Source of the DNA: Candidatus Parcubacteria bacterium
Lineage (GTDB): Bacteria > Patescibacteriota > Microgenomatia > UBA12405
Length of the DNA: 59,742 bases
Reading direction: 5' to 3'
Assembly: GCA_023443725.1 (NCBI GenBank)
Contig: JAEZTF010000019.1
Location: 1-59,742 of the forward strand
Of this stretch, positions 31,423 to 41,094 are shown in pieces; positions within the stretch are counted from its first letter, which is position 1, and each line of letters begins with the position of its first letter. The notes below the pieces were generated by a model, which worked only from the letters and a program-made list of their open reading frames with translations, searched no databases and had not been told where the DNA came from. Position numbers and translations under genes: made by a program.

Positions 31423-32643
31423 TTATTTTTTCTTATTTTTCCAAATAACGTTATTGTAGATAATCCAATTTAATGGAATAGTTAGACCAAAAATAGCGAT
31501 AATTTGGTAAAGAAAAAGATGATCTCCAAATAAAGAAGTCAGTATGGAAATAACAACAGAAGGAATAATTATGCCACTGACAACTGAAGATAAATTAAAA
31601 GTAAGGAATTTTGATATTAATTTATTTTTATCGGTAATTTTTTCTTTTGAAAAAGTCCAAACATTGTTAAAAGTAAAATTAGAAATAATTGATATTTCTG
31701 CTGCCATAGCATTACAAAGACCATTTAATAAGCTAATATTGGCTTCTGGAGTAATTAAAATTGATTTAAAAATTTTGGCACCAACAGTATTGATAACAAA
31801 ACCAACACCACCAACAGTACCAAACTTAAGAAACTTTTGAGTGAAATCATCTTGCCAACGAAGTAAAAAAGCAACTCGGAAAATATCTTTAGCTGTCTTT
31901 GATTCTATTTTTGATTCGCCAGCGTTACGAACATGAAATTGAAGAGGGACTTCTTTAAATTTGGCTCCCATTTTAAGAGTTTGAAAGAGAAGTTGAAGTT
32001 TATAGCCAAAACTTTTGGTTAATAAATGGCTATAATCCATATCCATTTTGTCAATAAATCCCTTAACTCTGGTAACTTTTAGACCAGTAGTAGGATCGGT
32101 AACTTTAAAAAAGTTTTTAAAAGGGAAAAACATCATAAAACGAGCAGTTAAACCACCGACTTCTGAAAAGAAAACACGTTTAAATCCCCAACCTTTTGGA
32201 TTGGAACCACCTTTAATTTTACGAGAACCAATAACATAATCATAACCATCTTCCATGGCTTTTAACATAACTGGAATAGTCTCTGGAGGATGTTGAAAAT
32301 CACCATCAAACTCAAAAACAAAATCGGCTTTAAGTTTTTCCATGGAATATTTAAAACCTTTTAAATATGCAGCACCGATACCATCTTTACTAGTTTCAGT
32401 ATAAAGAAAAGTATTAGAATATTTCTTGGCTTCTTTCTCAACAACTTTTCCTGTACCATCTGGAGAATTTCCATCAACCACTAATATCTTCATTTGCCAA
32501 TCTTCTTGTAAATCATTTTTCTTATTTTTAATATCAACAAATGTTTTGGTGTTTAAATAATCAATCATTTTGCCGATGTTGTCGGCTTCGTTGTATGTAG
32601 GAATAACAATGATAGCAACTGGTTTTTGATTTTTAGTAGTCAT
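31423..32643 (-). CDS. GT2 glycosyltransferase fused to a GtrA-like membrane domain
   Basis: 406 residues. The GT2 domain (1 to about 250) has IIVIPTYNEADNI, the VVDGNSPDGT nucleotide site and FEFDGDFQHPPE with the metal-binding DxD, in the style of dolichol-phosphate mannose synthase. The C-terminus (about 280-406) has four membrane helices of the GtrA/DPMS family, including GGVGFVINTVGAKIF. It most likely makes a polyprenyl-phosphate sugar used by GT-C enzymes such as the one at the left edge. The start is placed at 32643 (8 bases after TATACT); the longer open frame upstream would run into the divergent trmD gene. Confidence 0.85.
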   Translation of the reverse strand: MTTKNQKPVAIIVIPTYNEADNIGKMIDYLNTKTFVDIKNKKNDLQEDWQMKILVVDGNSPDGTGKVVEKEAKKYSNTFLYTETSKDGIGAAYLKGFKYSMEKLKADFVFEFDGDFQHPPETIPVMLKAMEDGYDYVIGSRKIKGGSNPKGWGFKRVFFSEVGGLTARFMMFFPFKNFFKVTDPTTGLKVTRVKGFIDKMDMDYSHLLTKSFGYKLQLLFQTLKMGAKFKEVPLQFHVRNAGESKIESKTAKDIFRVAFLLRWQDDFTQKFLKFGTVGGVGFVINTVGAKIFKSILITPEANISLLNGLCNAMAAEISIISNFTFNNVWTFSKEKITDKNKLISKFLTFNLSSVVSGIIIPSVVISILTSLFGDHLFLYQIIAIFGLTIPLNWIIYNNVIWKNKKK

Positions 32644-32680
32644 ATAAGAAGAGTATAACCCAAAAATGATAAAATAAGTC

Positions 32681-33370
32681 GTGAAAATAGATATATTAAC
32701 TTTGTTTCCCAATATGTTTAAGTCACCTTTTGGTGAAAGCATAATGGCTCGAGCAATAAAAAATAATATTATTGAGATTAAGACACACAACCTTAGAGAT
32801 TGGGCAATTGATACTTATGGTAGTGTGGATGACAAACCGTTTGGTGGTGGAGTTGGAATGTTAATTAGACCAGAACCAGTTTTTAATGGATTGAGTACAA
32901 TTTTGAAAAAATCTCCTTTTGAGAAAAGAGATTTATCTAAAACTAGAGTGATTATGATGTCGGCTGGAGGTAAAAGATTTAATCAAGCTAAGGCTGAAGA
33001 ATTAGCAAAATTAGAAAATATAATTATATTAGCTGGCCACTATGAAGGATTTGACCAAAGAATCGGTGATTATATGGTGGATGAGGAAATATCGATTGGC
33101 GAGTATGTACTAACTGGTGGAGAATTACCAGCAATGGTAATAGTTGATGCAGTATCGAGGCTATTACCTGGAGTTTTAGGTAAAGATTCATCTAGTCATG
33201 ATGAAAGTTGGTCAGAAGTAGAAATTGATGGTAAAAAAATTCGAACTGAAGAATATCCCCAATATACTAGACCTCAAGAATTTATGGGTTATAAAGTACC
33301 TGAAGTTTTAATAAGTGGTGATCCAAAGAAAATAAAAGATTGGCAATTAAAAAAATGTGCCAGTAAATAA
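32681..33370 (+). CDS. trmD: tRNA (guanine-N1)-methyltransferase TrmD
   Basis: 229 residues. SPOUT trefoil-knot signatures: PFGGGVGMLIRPEP, LAGHYEGFDQRI, ISIGEYVLTGGELPAMV and the YPQYTRP end. Methylates G37 of tRNAs with G36, preventing frameshifts. GTG start 5 bases after an extended -10 (TGaTAAAAT, 32670-32675): leaderless. Its last 24 bases overlap the convergent small membrane protein gene. Confidence 0.95.
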   Translation: MKIDILTLFPNMFKSPFGESIMARAIKNNIIEIKTHNLRDWAIDTYGSVDDKPFGGGVGMLIRPEPVFNGLSTILKKSPFEKRDLSKTRVIMMSAGGKRFNQAKAEELAKLENIIILAGHYEGFDQRIGDYMVDEEISIGEYVLTGGELPAMVIVDAVSRLLPGVLGKDSSSHDESWSEVEIDGKKIRTEEYPQYTRPQEFMGYKVPEVLISGDPKKIKDWQLKKCASK

Positions 33371-33610
33371 GACAATTCCGAATAGAATAAAAACTAAATA
33401 TTCGACTATTATAGATAAACTAAGATCACCGCGATGATAATGATGATATAAACTCCAAAAAAAGTAACCTGCTCCTAAGATAATGACGACAAAGCGACGA
33501 TTGGAATTAGAAAGTCCGGCAAAAAGATAAAAACAAACGCCAATGATAAAAAACAAAGCTAAAAAAAGATATTCTAATGGCTTTTTTTTGATTTCTGGAG
33601 GAATAATCAT
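33347..33610 (-). CDS. Small membrane protein, 87 aa
   Basis: 87 residues with about three hydrophobic helices (YLFLALFFIIGVCFYLF, FVVIILGAGYFFW, IIVEYLVFILFGIVLF). No family recognised. It is the last gene of the operon gltX-LTD-VanZ-CAP and overlaps trmD tail to tail by 24 bases. The clean frame and two-base spacing behind the CAP gene support it as coding. Confidence 0.7.
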   Translation of the reverse strand: MIIPPEIKKKPLEYLFLALFFIIGVCFYLFAGLSNSNRRFVVIILGAGYFFWSLYHHYHRGDLSLSIIVEYLVFILFGIVLFTGTFF

Positions 33611-33612
33611 AA

Positions 33613-34506
33613 TTAGAAAATAGCCCCCTGCTGGCTAGTAATAATTAATAAAAGAATCACAAATAAAAATCCAATGTGACCAATATTAGAACCGGTTAGC
33701 CGAAGATGATTGTTTTTTAAAGTAACAAAACCATCAATAAATAAAACAACTATAATCAAACCAAAAAGAATCAAACTAATAATTTTATTTAAGGTTAAAG
33801 GATTAATTAATTTTTTCTCTTGAGCCAAAACTTCAGGAGTCTGAGGTAAAGAAATAACTTCAGGTATTTCTGGAGTAATCACTTCTTCTTGTTTTTCTAA
33901 TTTTTTTTCTGGAATTTTTTCTTGGCTCTCAGGTAAAACAGCAATTAAAGGAGTACCAAAATGTTGAACGACTAAAGTGGTTTTAACTCCACCTAAAGTA
34001 CCATTAACAACACCAATTCCAATTTCTTGATATTTTGAATTCACTATATTATCCCTATGTGTGGGTGAATTCATCCAAGCCTTGATTAGTGAATCGGTAT
34101 CATAAAAATCACGAGCTAAATTTTCACCAGCAGCTGAATATTTATATCCAATTGATTTAATAAAATCCCAAGGTGTAGTTCCAGTGGGAGAAGTATGAGC
34201 CCAATAATTATTAGTAAACATGTCCTGAGCTTTTTTGGTAGCAGATTGAGACAAAAGTGAATTGTATTTTAAAGGTGTAAGTCCAAGTTCTTGTCTTTTT
34301 TTATTGGTTTGATCAATAACTTTTTGAACTGTAATCTCTGAAGAATAACCAAGTATGCCTGGTTTGACAACACTAATAAATTTAATTAAAGAATGATTAA
34401 AGAGATAAAAAGCAATTAAAATCAATAAGGTATTAGTTCTCAAAAGAGCGGCACGATGGTTGTTTTTTTCTAAAGGTAAAAACCAATGTTTCCAAAAATA
34501 CTTCAT
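33613..34506 (-). CDS. CAP-domain (SCP/PR1) membrane protein
   Basis: 297 residues. N-terminal membrane helix (about 25-45), then a CAP domain: VIDQTNKKRQELGLTPL, LSQSATKKAQDM, YWAHTSPTGTTPW, AGENLARDF, AWMNSPTHRDNIVN, EIGIGVVNG. The His and Glu of the CAP cavity are present. After an acidic Pro/Glu linker come two further membrane helices at the C-terminus (about 235-295), so the domain sits outside, held from both ends. Bacterial CAP proteins are widespread on surfaces; function unknown. Its ATG overlaps the VanZ stop by one base. Confidence 0.85.
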   Translation of the reverse strand: MKYFWKHWFLPLEKNNHRAALLRTNTLLILIAFYLFNHSLIKFISVVKPGILGYSSEITVQKVIDQTNKKRQELGLTPLKYNSLLSQSATKKAQDMFTNNYWAHTSPTGTTPWDFIKSIGYKYSAAGENLARDFYDTDSLIKAWMNSPTHRDNIVNSKYQEIGIGVVNGTLGGVKTTLVVQHFGTPLIAVLPESQEKIPEKKLEKQEEVITPEIPEVISLPQTPEVLAQEKKLINPLTLNKIISLILFGLIIVVLFIDGFVTLKNNHLRLTGSNIGHIGFLFVILLLIITSQQGAIF

Positions 34507-34859
34507 TATTTAAGTATAGACTTTTTTAATAAGAATTTAATAATTAAATAGCCAACAATGATACCGACTAAATCAAAAAAAGTATCACGTAATCGAGCGG
34601 TCCTACCAGGAACAAAATATTGGTGAAACTCATCTGTGAATGAATAAAAATAAGATATTAAAAAGGAAGGTTTTATTTTTCTAAAAGCAAAAAAAAGGCA
34701 TAAAAATAAAATAGCATATTCAATTAAATGAAAAGACTTAAGAATACAAAATCGAAGCCAATAAGAGTCACCACCAATTCCAGTAGTTTGACGTGAAGAA
34801 AAATAAAAAATAATCCCCATCCAAATAATCGAGGGTAAAAATTTTAATACTCTTTTCAT
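34506..34859 (-). CDS. VanZ-family membrane protein
   Basis: 117 residues with about four hydrophobic segments and the VanZ signature: FYFSSRQ after TM1, FHLIEYAILF, and DEFHQYFVPGRTARLRDTFFDLVG. VanZ-like proteins are linked to low-level teicoplanin resistance and otherwise unassigned; their phosphatase-like motif suggests work on lipid or envelope substrates. Both ends overlap neighbours by one base (ATGA-type coupling), so translation is probably coupled with the LTD and CAP proteins. Confidence 0.82.
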   Translation of the reverse strand: MKRVLKFLPSIIWMGIIFYFSSRQTTGIGGDSYWLRFCILKSFHLIEYAILFLCLFFAFRKIKPSFLISYFYSFTDEFHQYFVPGRTARLRDTFFDLVGIIVGYLIIKFLLKKSILK

Positions 34860-35887
34860 TACTTTTTAAGTTTAGAGATAATCAAAGGACTTAGCAAGAG
34901 AATAGCTCCACCAAAAATTAGAATAATGGGTAAAAAGTTTTGTTTTGTAGAATTAGTATCAGAATCACCTAAAACAAGTCCTGAGCTAGAAGTAGTGTCT
35001 AAAGAATCTTCTATTTTATCAGTGGTAGTTGGAGAATTTGTAATAATTGGAGTTGGTTCTATTGAAGGGATTTCTGATATAGTTGGGGTTGGAGTGAGAG
35101 TTGTGGTTGGTGTAAGAGTTGGAGTAACGACAAAACACTGATTATTGGCCTGACTTTTTGATATTAAGGCAAGACACCAATTATTATCATTCTTAGACCA
35201 ACTTTTTTCTAAATCAAACTTACTGGCAGGATACTGGTAACTATCAATAATTTTTTGATTTTGATTATATAAAATTAGTTTGTCACTATCTGAATTATTT
35301 AAGAAAACAGAAAATTCAAAAACGGCATAGCTCTTGGCTTTAATATTTAACTCTGAAATATTTTTAGTATGCGCATTGTTGTCTTCTATCTTCCAAGCAA
35401 CTAATCTGACATCGTAATCATTACTATTATAGAGTTCAATCCATTCGACATTTGAATATGGCATTATTTCAGTTAAAGTAATACCACTAGATGGATTTAT
35501 AACTGTCGGATCAATGGTTGGTGTAGGACTAGGGGTAGAGGTGGAAGTAGGAATTTTTGTTGGAGTTGGAATCGGATAATTTAACTGATCAACTAAATTA
35601 TTTGAATTATCATAAAGATAAATTGTATCTTCGTCATCATTAAGCCATCCTTTTGGATATTCTAATTTAATTTTTTCGTTTGCAGGAATTGTTGTGTTTC
35701 CTATATTTCTTTTATTTTCTTTTGCATCTTTAAAATACCAATTAATTAATTCGATTGGTGTGTTTTGATTATTAGTTAATTCAACCCACTCAGGATCGGT
35801 ATCTTCAGAAAAATTAGTTATTTTAATTGATGATTCGGCAAAAACTGGACGAAATGAAAATAATAAAAATAGTAATAAAACTAACAC
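34859..35887 (-). CDS. Surface protein with two lamin-tail domains
   Basis: 342 residues. Signal peptide (1-17), lamin-tail (LTD) domain 1 (about 20-100: IKITNFSEDTDPEWVELTNN), a Thr/Ser/Pro linker, LTD 2 (about 130-235: ITLTEIMPYSNVEWIELYN), a long second linker of Thr/Pro/Ser, and a C-terminal membrane helix (about 318-338) with KLKK stop. LTDs are beta-sandwiches common in secreted Patescibacteria proteins, usually attached to nucleases or adhesins; none is present here. Starts 17 bases after the gltX stop. Confidence 0.8.
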   Translation of the reverse strand: MLVLLLFLLFSFRPVFAESSIKITNFSEDTDPEWVELTNNQNTPIELINWYFKDAKENKRNIGNTTIPANEKIKLEYPKGWLNDDEDTIYLYDNSNNLVDQLNYPIPTPTKIPTSTSTPSPTPTIDPTVINPSSGITLTEIMPYSNVEWIELYNSNDYDVRLVAWKIEDNNAHTKNISELNIKAKSYAVFEFSVFLNNSDSDKLILYNQNQKIIDSYQYPASKFDLEKSWSKNDNNWCLALISKSQANNQCFVVTPTLTPTTTLTPTPTISEIPSIEPTPIITNSPTTTDKIEDSLDTTSSSGLVLGDSDTNSTKQNFLPIILIFGGAILLLSPLIISKLKK

Positions 35888-35904
35888 AATTTAGTTTAAC
35901 AAAA

Positions 35905-37332
35905 TTAAGATAATTTAGAGATAGCAAAATTTAATTTATGAATAGTTTTTTCTTGACCTAAAGCTGGTAAACACTCAATTACTGGTGGAGTAAATGCAGA
36001 TCCACAAATAGCTACTCTAAAAACCATAAAAAATTCACCAACATTCCAATTATTTTCTTGAATTAGATTGGTGATTTTGTTTTGAATATCGGAAAAATCA
36101 GAAAGTAATTCTTTGGATTTTACTAACATATCTTTGGCTACTTCTGAACTGGTTCCCTTTTTAAGCAATAGATCTTTATCATATTCAACATCTTCAAATA
36201 AAAATTTTGTCTGGATCTGAAGGTCAGAAAGTTTGACAATTCTTTCTTTTAAAATAGGAATTAAAATTTTTATTTGTTCATCATTTGCTTGAGGTAAAAA
36301 CTTTTTAAATAATTCAAATAATTGTTCATCTGTTTTTTGACGAAGATAATAACCATTTAAATAATCGAGTTTTTTACGATCAAAAACAGGAGATTTTTTA
36401 TGAAGGTGTTCTAAACTAAAAGATTGAACAAATTCGTCTAAAGTAAAAAATTCTCGATTGTCACCTGGATTCCAACCTAAAAACATCAAAAAGTTGAGCA
36501 TTGCCTCAGGCAAATAACCATCCTCTAAAAATGATCGAGCCGAAGTTGCTCCATGACGTTTACTTAATTTGCCTTTACCATCTGGATTTAAAATTACTGT
36601 AAGATGGGCAAAAACAGGTGCTTCCCAACCAAAATAACGGTAAAGCAAGAGATGTTTAGGTGTAGAAGAAAGCCATTCCTCCCCACGAAAAACATGAGTA
36701 ATATTCATTAAATGATCATCAACTACAGCGGCAAAGTGGTAAGTAGGAATTCCATTGGATTTAATTAGAACTTGATCATCAACATCATTGGTATTAAATT
36801 TAATTCGACCACGAATTTGATCTTCAAAAATAATAGTTTCGTTTTTTGGAATAACCATTCGAATGGTATAAGGGATTTTGGCTTCAAGATTTTTTTGAAT
36901 TTCTTCTTTTGACAAATGAAGACAATGTTGATCATATTTGGGAACTTGACCAGCTGCTTTTTGAGTTGTTCGAAGATTATCTAATCGTTCTTGACTACAA
37001 AAGCAATAATAAGCCAAACCTTTGTCTAATAATTCTTGAATGTATTTTTGATAAATTTCTAAGCGTTGAGTTTGAATATATGGACCATATGGACCATTAA
37101 TGTCTGGTCCTTCATCCCAAATTAAACCATAATCTTTAATCACTTGAAGAGTGCGTTCCATAGAACCTTCAACTAACCTCTTTTGATCAGTGTCTTCAAT
37201 CCTAATAATAAATTGACCGTTATATTTTTTGGCTAATGCATAATCATATAAACATGTTCGAAGATGACCGATATGATATTCTCCGGTTGGACTAGGAGCA
37301 ATACGAGTACGAATTTTTTTGTTATCTACCAT
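35905..37332 (-). CDS. gltX: Glutamyl-tRNA synthetase
   Basis: 475 residues, class I. RIAPSPTGEYHIGHLRT contains the HIGH motif; GKLSKRHGA is the KMSKS-type loop; a zinc-like CFCSQE pattern sits in the connecting domain. Charges tRNA-Glu and, in lineages with GatCAB and no GlnRS, also tRNA-Gln; neither partner is in the window. The start is put at 37332 because TAAAAT (37343-37338, minus strand) lies 5 bases upstream; the five upstream codons of the open frame contain that box. Heads the surface-protein operon. Confidence 0.95.
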   Translation of the reverse strand: MVDNKKIRTRIAPSPTGEYHIGHLRTCLYDYALAKKYNGQFIIRIEDTDQKRLVEGSMERTLQVIKDYGLIWDEGPDINGPYGPYIQTQRLEIYQKYIQELLDKGLAYYCFCSQERLDNLRTTQKAAGQVPKYDQHCLHLSKEEIQKNLEAKIPYTIRMVIPKNETIIFEDQIRGRIKFNTNDVDDQVLIKSNGIPTYHFAAVVDDHLMNITHVFRGEEWLSSTPKHLLLYRYFGWEAPVFAHLTVILNPDGKGKLSKRHGATSARSFLEDGYLPEAMLNFLMFLGWNPGDNREFFTLDEFVQSFSLEHLHKKSPVFDRKKLDYLNGYYLRQKTDEQLFELFKKFLPQANDEQIKILIPILKERIVKLSDLQIQTKFLFEDVEYDKDLLLKKGTSSEVAKDMLVKSKELLSDFSDIQNKITNLIQENNWNVGEFFMVFRVAICGSAFTPPVIECLPALGQEKTIHKLNFAISKLS

Positions 37333-37337
37333 GGCTA

Positions 37338-37359
37338 ATTTTATCATTTAGTGTAGAAT
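37338..37359. promoter_or_regulatory. Back-to-back -10 boxes of gltX and the 344-aa gene
   Basis: Minus strand TAAAAT (37343-37338, 5 bases before gltX ATG) and plus strand TAGAAT (37354-37359, 6 bases before ATG 37366). Only ten bases separate the two -10 boxes and the start codons are 33 bases apart, so each promoter's upstream elements must lie inside the other gene's start region. Confidence 0.6.
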
Positions 37360-37365
37360 ATTTTT

Positions 37366-38400
37366 ATGTCTCTTACTCATACTGCTTATATGAGCCGAAA
37401 TATTATTAAATATGGCGGTGTTATGGTGCTTTTGGTTGTTTTTTTGTGGATGTCAATTACTACTGGATATAAGATATACCGAGCAACTCATCCAGAATAT
37501 GTAGCTCCAACACAAAAATACGGAATACTACCAGCAATTATTTTTCCAGAAAAGGAAAAAACTAATAAGAACTTTTCTTTTGAATTTGCCAATGATACGA
37601 TTCCAAAATTTAATGATCAGGCAAAAGTATATTTTATTTATAGATCTAGTAGTAGTATTATGGCATTGGAAAATGATAAAAGAACAGCAGAAAAGTTTGA
37701 GTTTGTGGAAGAGCCAACCGAAATTAAAACTGGTATATATGAATTTAAAAATAGTGCCTTAAATAAGATATTAACTATGAATGTTTTAAATGGAAGTTTT
37801 AAGATAACTTATCCTTATATGGATGATCAATTATTATTAAACCCAAAAAACATGCCATCAAAAAATGAGGCAATAGATATTGCTTCTTCTTATTTAGAAG
37901 GTGGAGATAAATTAACCGAAGATTTAGAAAATGGCGAAAAGAAAGTTACTTATTGGAAAATTCAAAATGGTTCACTAATTGCAGCTAATTCACAATCTGA
38001 AGCTAATTTAGCTAGAGTTGATTTTTATAGATCTAAACTAGATGATTTAGAAGTAGTGTCAGAAAACGAAGGACAAGCATCAGTTTCGGTTTTAGTTTCT
38101 GGATCGGAAGTGGCAGACAAAGAAGTTTTGGAAGTTGATTATAAAGATTTAAATGTTGATAAAGAATCATATTCAACTTATCCACTTAAAACAGCACAAG
38201 AAGCTGTAGAAGACTTAAAGGCTGGCAATTATTGGCCAGTGACAGATATCGCTGCATCACAAGTGACAATAAGAGATGTTTATTTAGCTTATTTTGAGCC
38301 AGTAATATTGACAAATTATCTACAACCTATTTTTGTCTTTAAAGGTGATAACAATTTCACTGCTTATGTGTCAGCAATAAGTAGTAAATCGGTTAAATAG
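37366..38400 (+). CDS. Membrane-anchored hypothetical protein
   Basis: 344 residues, not recognised. One membrane helix (about 15-38, YGGVMVLLVVFLWMSI) leads to a large exported part of mixed alpha/beta composition with repeated IASSYL and AQEAVEDLKAGN helices; the last 100 residues faintly recall the PepSY/YycH-type exported domains (VRDVYLAYFEP-like IRDVYLAYFEP). Leaderless ATG. It is monocistronic and convergent with dacA. Role unknown. Confidence 0.65.
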   Translation: MSLTHTAYMSRNIIKYGGVMVLLVVFLWMSITTGYKIYRATHPEYVAPTQKYGILPAIIFPEKEKTNKNFSFEFANDTIPKFNDQAKVYFIYRSSSSIMALENDKRTAEKFEFVEEPTEIKTGIYEFKNSALNKILTMNVLNGSFKITYPYMDDQLLLNPKNMPSKNEAIDIASSYLEGGDKLTEDLENGEKKVTYWKIQNGSLIAANSQSEANLARVDFYRSKLDDLEVVSENEGQASVSVLVSGSEVADKEVLEVDYKDLNVDKESYSTYPLKTAQEAVEDLKAGNYWPVTDIAASQVTIRDVYLAYFEPVILTNYLQPIFVFKGDNNFTAYVSAISSKSVK

Positions 38401-38402
38401 TC

Positions 38403-39314
38403 TTACCAAAAGACATTTTGTTTTGCCCAATTCAAAATATTTTTTGTATCTTGAAAACGATCATCGCTCTGAGCAACAACACTGATGAGATAGTGCCCAT
38501 TTAAATTGATTAAACCAACAAAGCAACCCTTAGCTTCTGGAGTCCAACCTGTTTTTAAACCTTCTATTTCAGGAGTAGTAGTCAGTAATTCGTCTGTAGA
38601 AGTTAAATAATGTTGAATTGATCCATCTACACTAGAAACGGTGATTTCTTTATTCTTTACAGTATTTTTGACAATATTATTTTGGACAGCAATTCGACCA
38701 ATTTGAGATAAATCATAAACAGTTGAATAGTGATTTTCATTTTGAAGACCATCAACATTGACAAAATTGGTGTTTTTTAGATTATATTTTTTAACCAAAA
38801 GATTCATTTGTTTTACAAAGCCCTCAAATCCTTGTGGATGTTGTTTGGCTAAAGTAAAAGCAGCATCGTTAGCAGAATAGACTAACAAAGCTGAAACTAA
38901 TGATTTAACTGTGATTTTTTCGGCTAATTTAAGACCCATATTCTGACCTTCCGAATATTCTTCATTTATAGTAATAACTTCATCAAGAGGATAGATATTT
39001 AAAGCAGTTAAAGCAGTAATTAACTTTGTAGTAGATGCAGGATATATTTTTTCTTCAGGATTTTTAGAAATTAAAACTTTATTAGTTTCCAAATCAACTA
39101 GAATATAATTTTGAGCTGTAGTTTGCGGTTTACTAGCTAATTTAACTATTGGAGACGAAGGGATTTTGAATTGAGAAATTTTACTTTTGGAAATTGACTG
39201 ATCAGTGCCATAAATACCCCAATATGAAAGTGATGGTAACCAAAATAAATTTAGTATCAAAATTAAAAAAATAATGATTAAGTCAAACCAGTTATTCTTT
39301 AGAATTTTGGGCAT
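38403..39314 (-). CDS. dacA: D-alanyl-D-alanine carboxypeptidase (S11)
   Basis: 303 residues. N-terminal membrane helix (about 9-29), then the penicillin-binding serine hydrolase motifs: SxxK in PASTTKLITAL, SxN in YSANDAAF, and KTG in GLKTGWTPEAKG. It trims the peptidoglycan pentapeptide, showing the cell makes or remodels cell wall. It overlaps the aspS 3' end by 23 bases, which is more than usual, and so is translated from within it. Confidence 0.9.
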   Translation of the reverse strand: MPKILKNNWFDLIIIFLILILNLFWLPSLSYWGIYGTDQSISKSKISQFKIPSSPIVKLASKPQTTAQNYILVDLETNKVLISKNPEEKIYPASTTKLITALTALNIYPLDEVITINEEYSEGQNMGLKLAEKITVKSLVSALLVYSANDAAFTLAKQHPQGFEGFVKQMNLLVKKYNLKNTNFVNVDGLQNENHYSTVYDLSQIGRIAVQNNIVKNTVKNKEITVSSVDGSIQHYLTSTDELLTTTPEIEGLKTGWTPEAKGCFVGLINLNGHYLISVVAQSDDRFQDTKNILNWAKQNVFW

Positions 39315-41064
39315 CTTTTTTGATCATTAAACCTACATCATCAAGTTGTTTTTGATCAACTTCACTTGGAGCATTCATAAGTAAATCAACTCCGTTTGAG
39401 TTTAATGGGAAGGCATAAACATCTCGGATGTTTGGTTCATCTAAAAGTAACATTAAAAATCGATCTAAACCAATAGCCCAACCACCGTGTGGTGGAGCAC
39501 CATAATGGAAAGCACTATACATACCACCAAATTTTCTTAAAACTTCTTCACGACCATAACCAATAACTTCAAAAGCTTTAACTAAAGTTTCTGGTTCATG
39601 GTTTCTGATAGATCCGGAAGCCAGCTCATAACCATTCAAGGTTAAATCGTATTGAAAAGATTCAATTTCTAGAGGAGGTTTATTCATAAGAGATTCCATT
39701 CCACCTTGAGGCATAGAAAAAGGATTATGACCAAAATCAAGTTTACCTTCATCGGTCATTTCATAGAATGGGAAACCAGTAATCCAATTGAAACTCAAAA
39801 TATTTGGATCACGAAGATTTAAACTATCTCCAATGCTTAAACGAAGGTGACCTAAAACTTTATTGGCAATTTCTAGTTTGTCAGCAACGAAAAAAATCAT
39901 ATCACCTGATTTTGCCTTAGTTTCCTTTATTATCTCTTGTTGAAGTTGGTCATTGAAAAATCGAGCCACACCAGTATCTAAAGTTTTGTCTAAAACTTTG
40001 GTATAAGCTAAACCTTTGGCGCCTTTTTCTTTGGCTAATTTTTCTAATTTTTCAATTTGAGTTTTACTAAACTCAGCACAACCTGGAGCAACAATACATT
40101 TAATAGCATCAGCACTATTGAAAACATTAAATTCACTTTTATTTTTAATAACTTGGGTAACGTCTTGAAGATAAATTTCAAAACGAGTATCTGGCTTATC
40201 ACTACCAAATTTATTCATCGCTTCTTTGTAAGGAATTCGAGGAAAAGGAAAATTAACTATTTTCTTTTGAGGAGCTACAGTTTGATAAGTATCTTTGATT
40301 AAATTTTCGGCAGTAGCAAAAATTTTGTCGATAGTGGGAAAACTAATTTCAATATCGATTTGATAAAAAGCACCAGCATGACGATCAGCTCGAGGATCTT
40401 CGTCTCGCATACAAGGAGCGATTTGAAAATATTTATCAACTCCACCAACCATTAATAATTGTTTAAATTGTTGAGGAGCTTGTGGAAGAACAAAAAATTT
40501 ACCCTTGTGGATACGAGATGGGACTAAAAAGTCACGAGCACCTTCTGGAGAAGACGTGGTTAAAAGTGGAGTCATAACTTCAGTAAAACCATGTTGATCA
40601 AACCAATTTCGAACGGCCAAAATATATTTACTTTTATCCCTCATAATCTTAGCTAAACGTGGACGACGTAAATCAAGATAGCGATATTTAAGTCTAAGTG
40701 ATTCATCAAGCTCGGTACCGTCAGTATCTAATGGAAAAGGAATGGTGTCGCTTTTACTTAAAACAGTTAAATTTTGACAATGAATTTCAATCTCACCAGT
40801 AGTGATATTTTTATTGGTCGACTTAGTGTCTCTTTTAGCGACTTCACCTTCGACACTAATAACCCACTCCATACCTAAAGTTGAAGCACTTTTAAAAATT
40901 TCGGTATTGTCTTTAGCATTAACTACAATTTGAATAATTCCACTCCAATCACGAAGATCGATAAAGATTAATTGACCATGATCACGGATGTTGCTAACCC
41001 AACCTTGTAATAAAACTTTTTCTCCAATTTTTTGGAGACATTCTTTTGTTAGTATTCTTTCCAT
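39292..41064 (-). CDS. aspS: Aspartyl-tRNA synthetase
   Basis: 590 residues, bacterial type class II. OB anticodon domain (VLLQGWVSNIRDHGQLIFIDLRD), class II motif 2 (FQIAPCMRDEDPRADR), the GAD insertion (about 290-400), and motif 3 GWAIGLDRFLMLL. The bacterial-type length suggests it could be non-discriminating, but that cannot be read here. TAAAAT (41076-41071, minus strand) lies 6 bases before the ATG. Upstream is the non-coding block 41095-41346. Confidence 0.95.
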   Translation of the reverse strand: MERILTKECLQKIGEKVLLQGWVSNIRDHGQLIFIDLRDWSGIIQIVVNAKDNTEIFKSASTLGMEWVISVEGEVAKRDTKSTNKNITTGEIEIHCQNLTVLSKSDTIPFPLDTDGTELDESLRLKYRYLDLRRPRLAKIMRDKSKYILAVRNWFDQHGFTEVMTPLLTTSSPEGARDFLVPSRIHKGKFFVLPQAPQQFKQLLMVGGVDKYFQIAPCMRDEDPRADRHAGAFYQIDIEISFPTIDKIFATAENLIKDTYQTVAPQKKIVNFPFPRIPYKEAMNKFGSDKPDTRFEIYLQDVTQVIKNKSEFNVFNSADAIKCIVAPGCAEFSKTQIEKLEKLAKEKGAKGLAYTKVLDKTLDTGVARFFNDQLQQEIIKETKAKSGDMIFFVADKLEIANKVLGHLRLSIGDSLNLRDPNILSFNWITGFPFYEMTDEGKLDFGHNPFSMPQGGMESLMNKPPLEIESFQYDLTLNGYELASGSIRNHEPETLVKAFEVIGYGREEVLRKFGGMYSAFHYGAPPHGGWAIGLDRFLMLLLDEPNIRDVYAFPLNSNGVDLLMNAPSEVDQKQLDDVGLMIKKDAQNSKE

Positions 41065-41094
41065 AAATACATTTTATAATAAAAAACTAATTTT

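Noticed and set aside
32644..32790. Longer N-terminus of the GT2 protein
   Set aside because: It would overlap the trmD coding region on the other strand, and a TATACT box lies 8 bases before the internal ATG at 32643.
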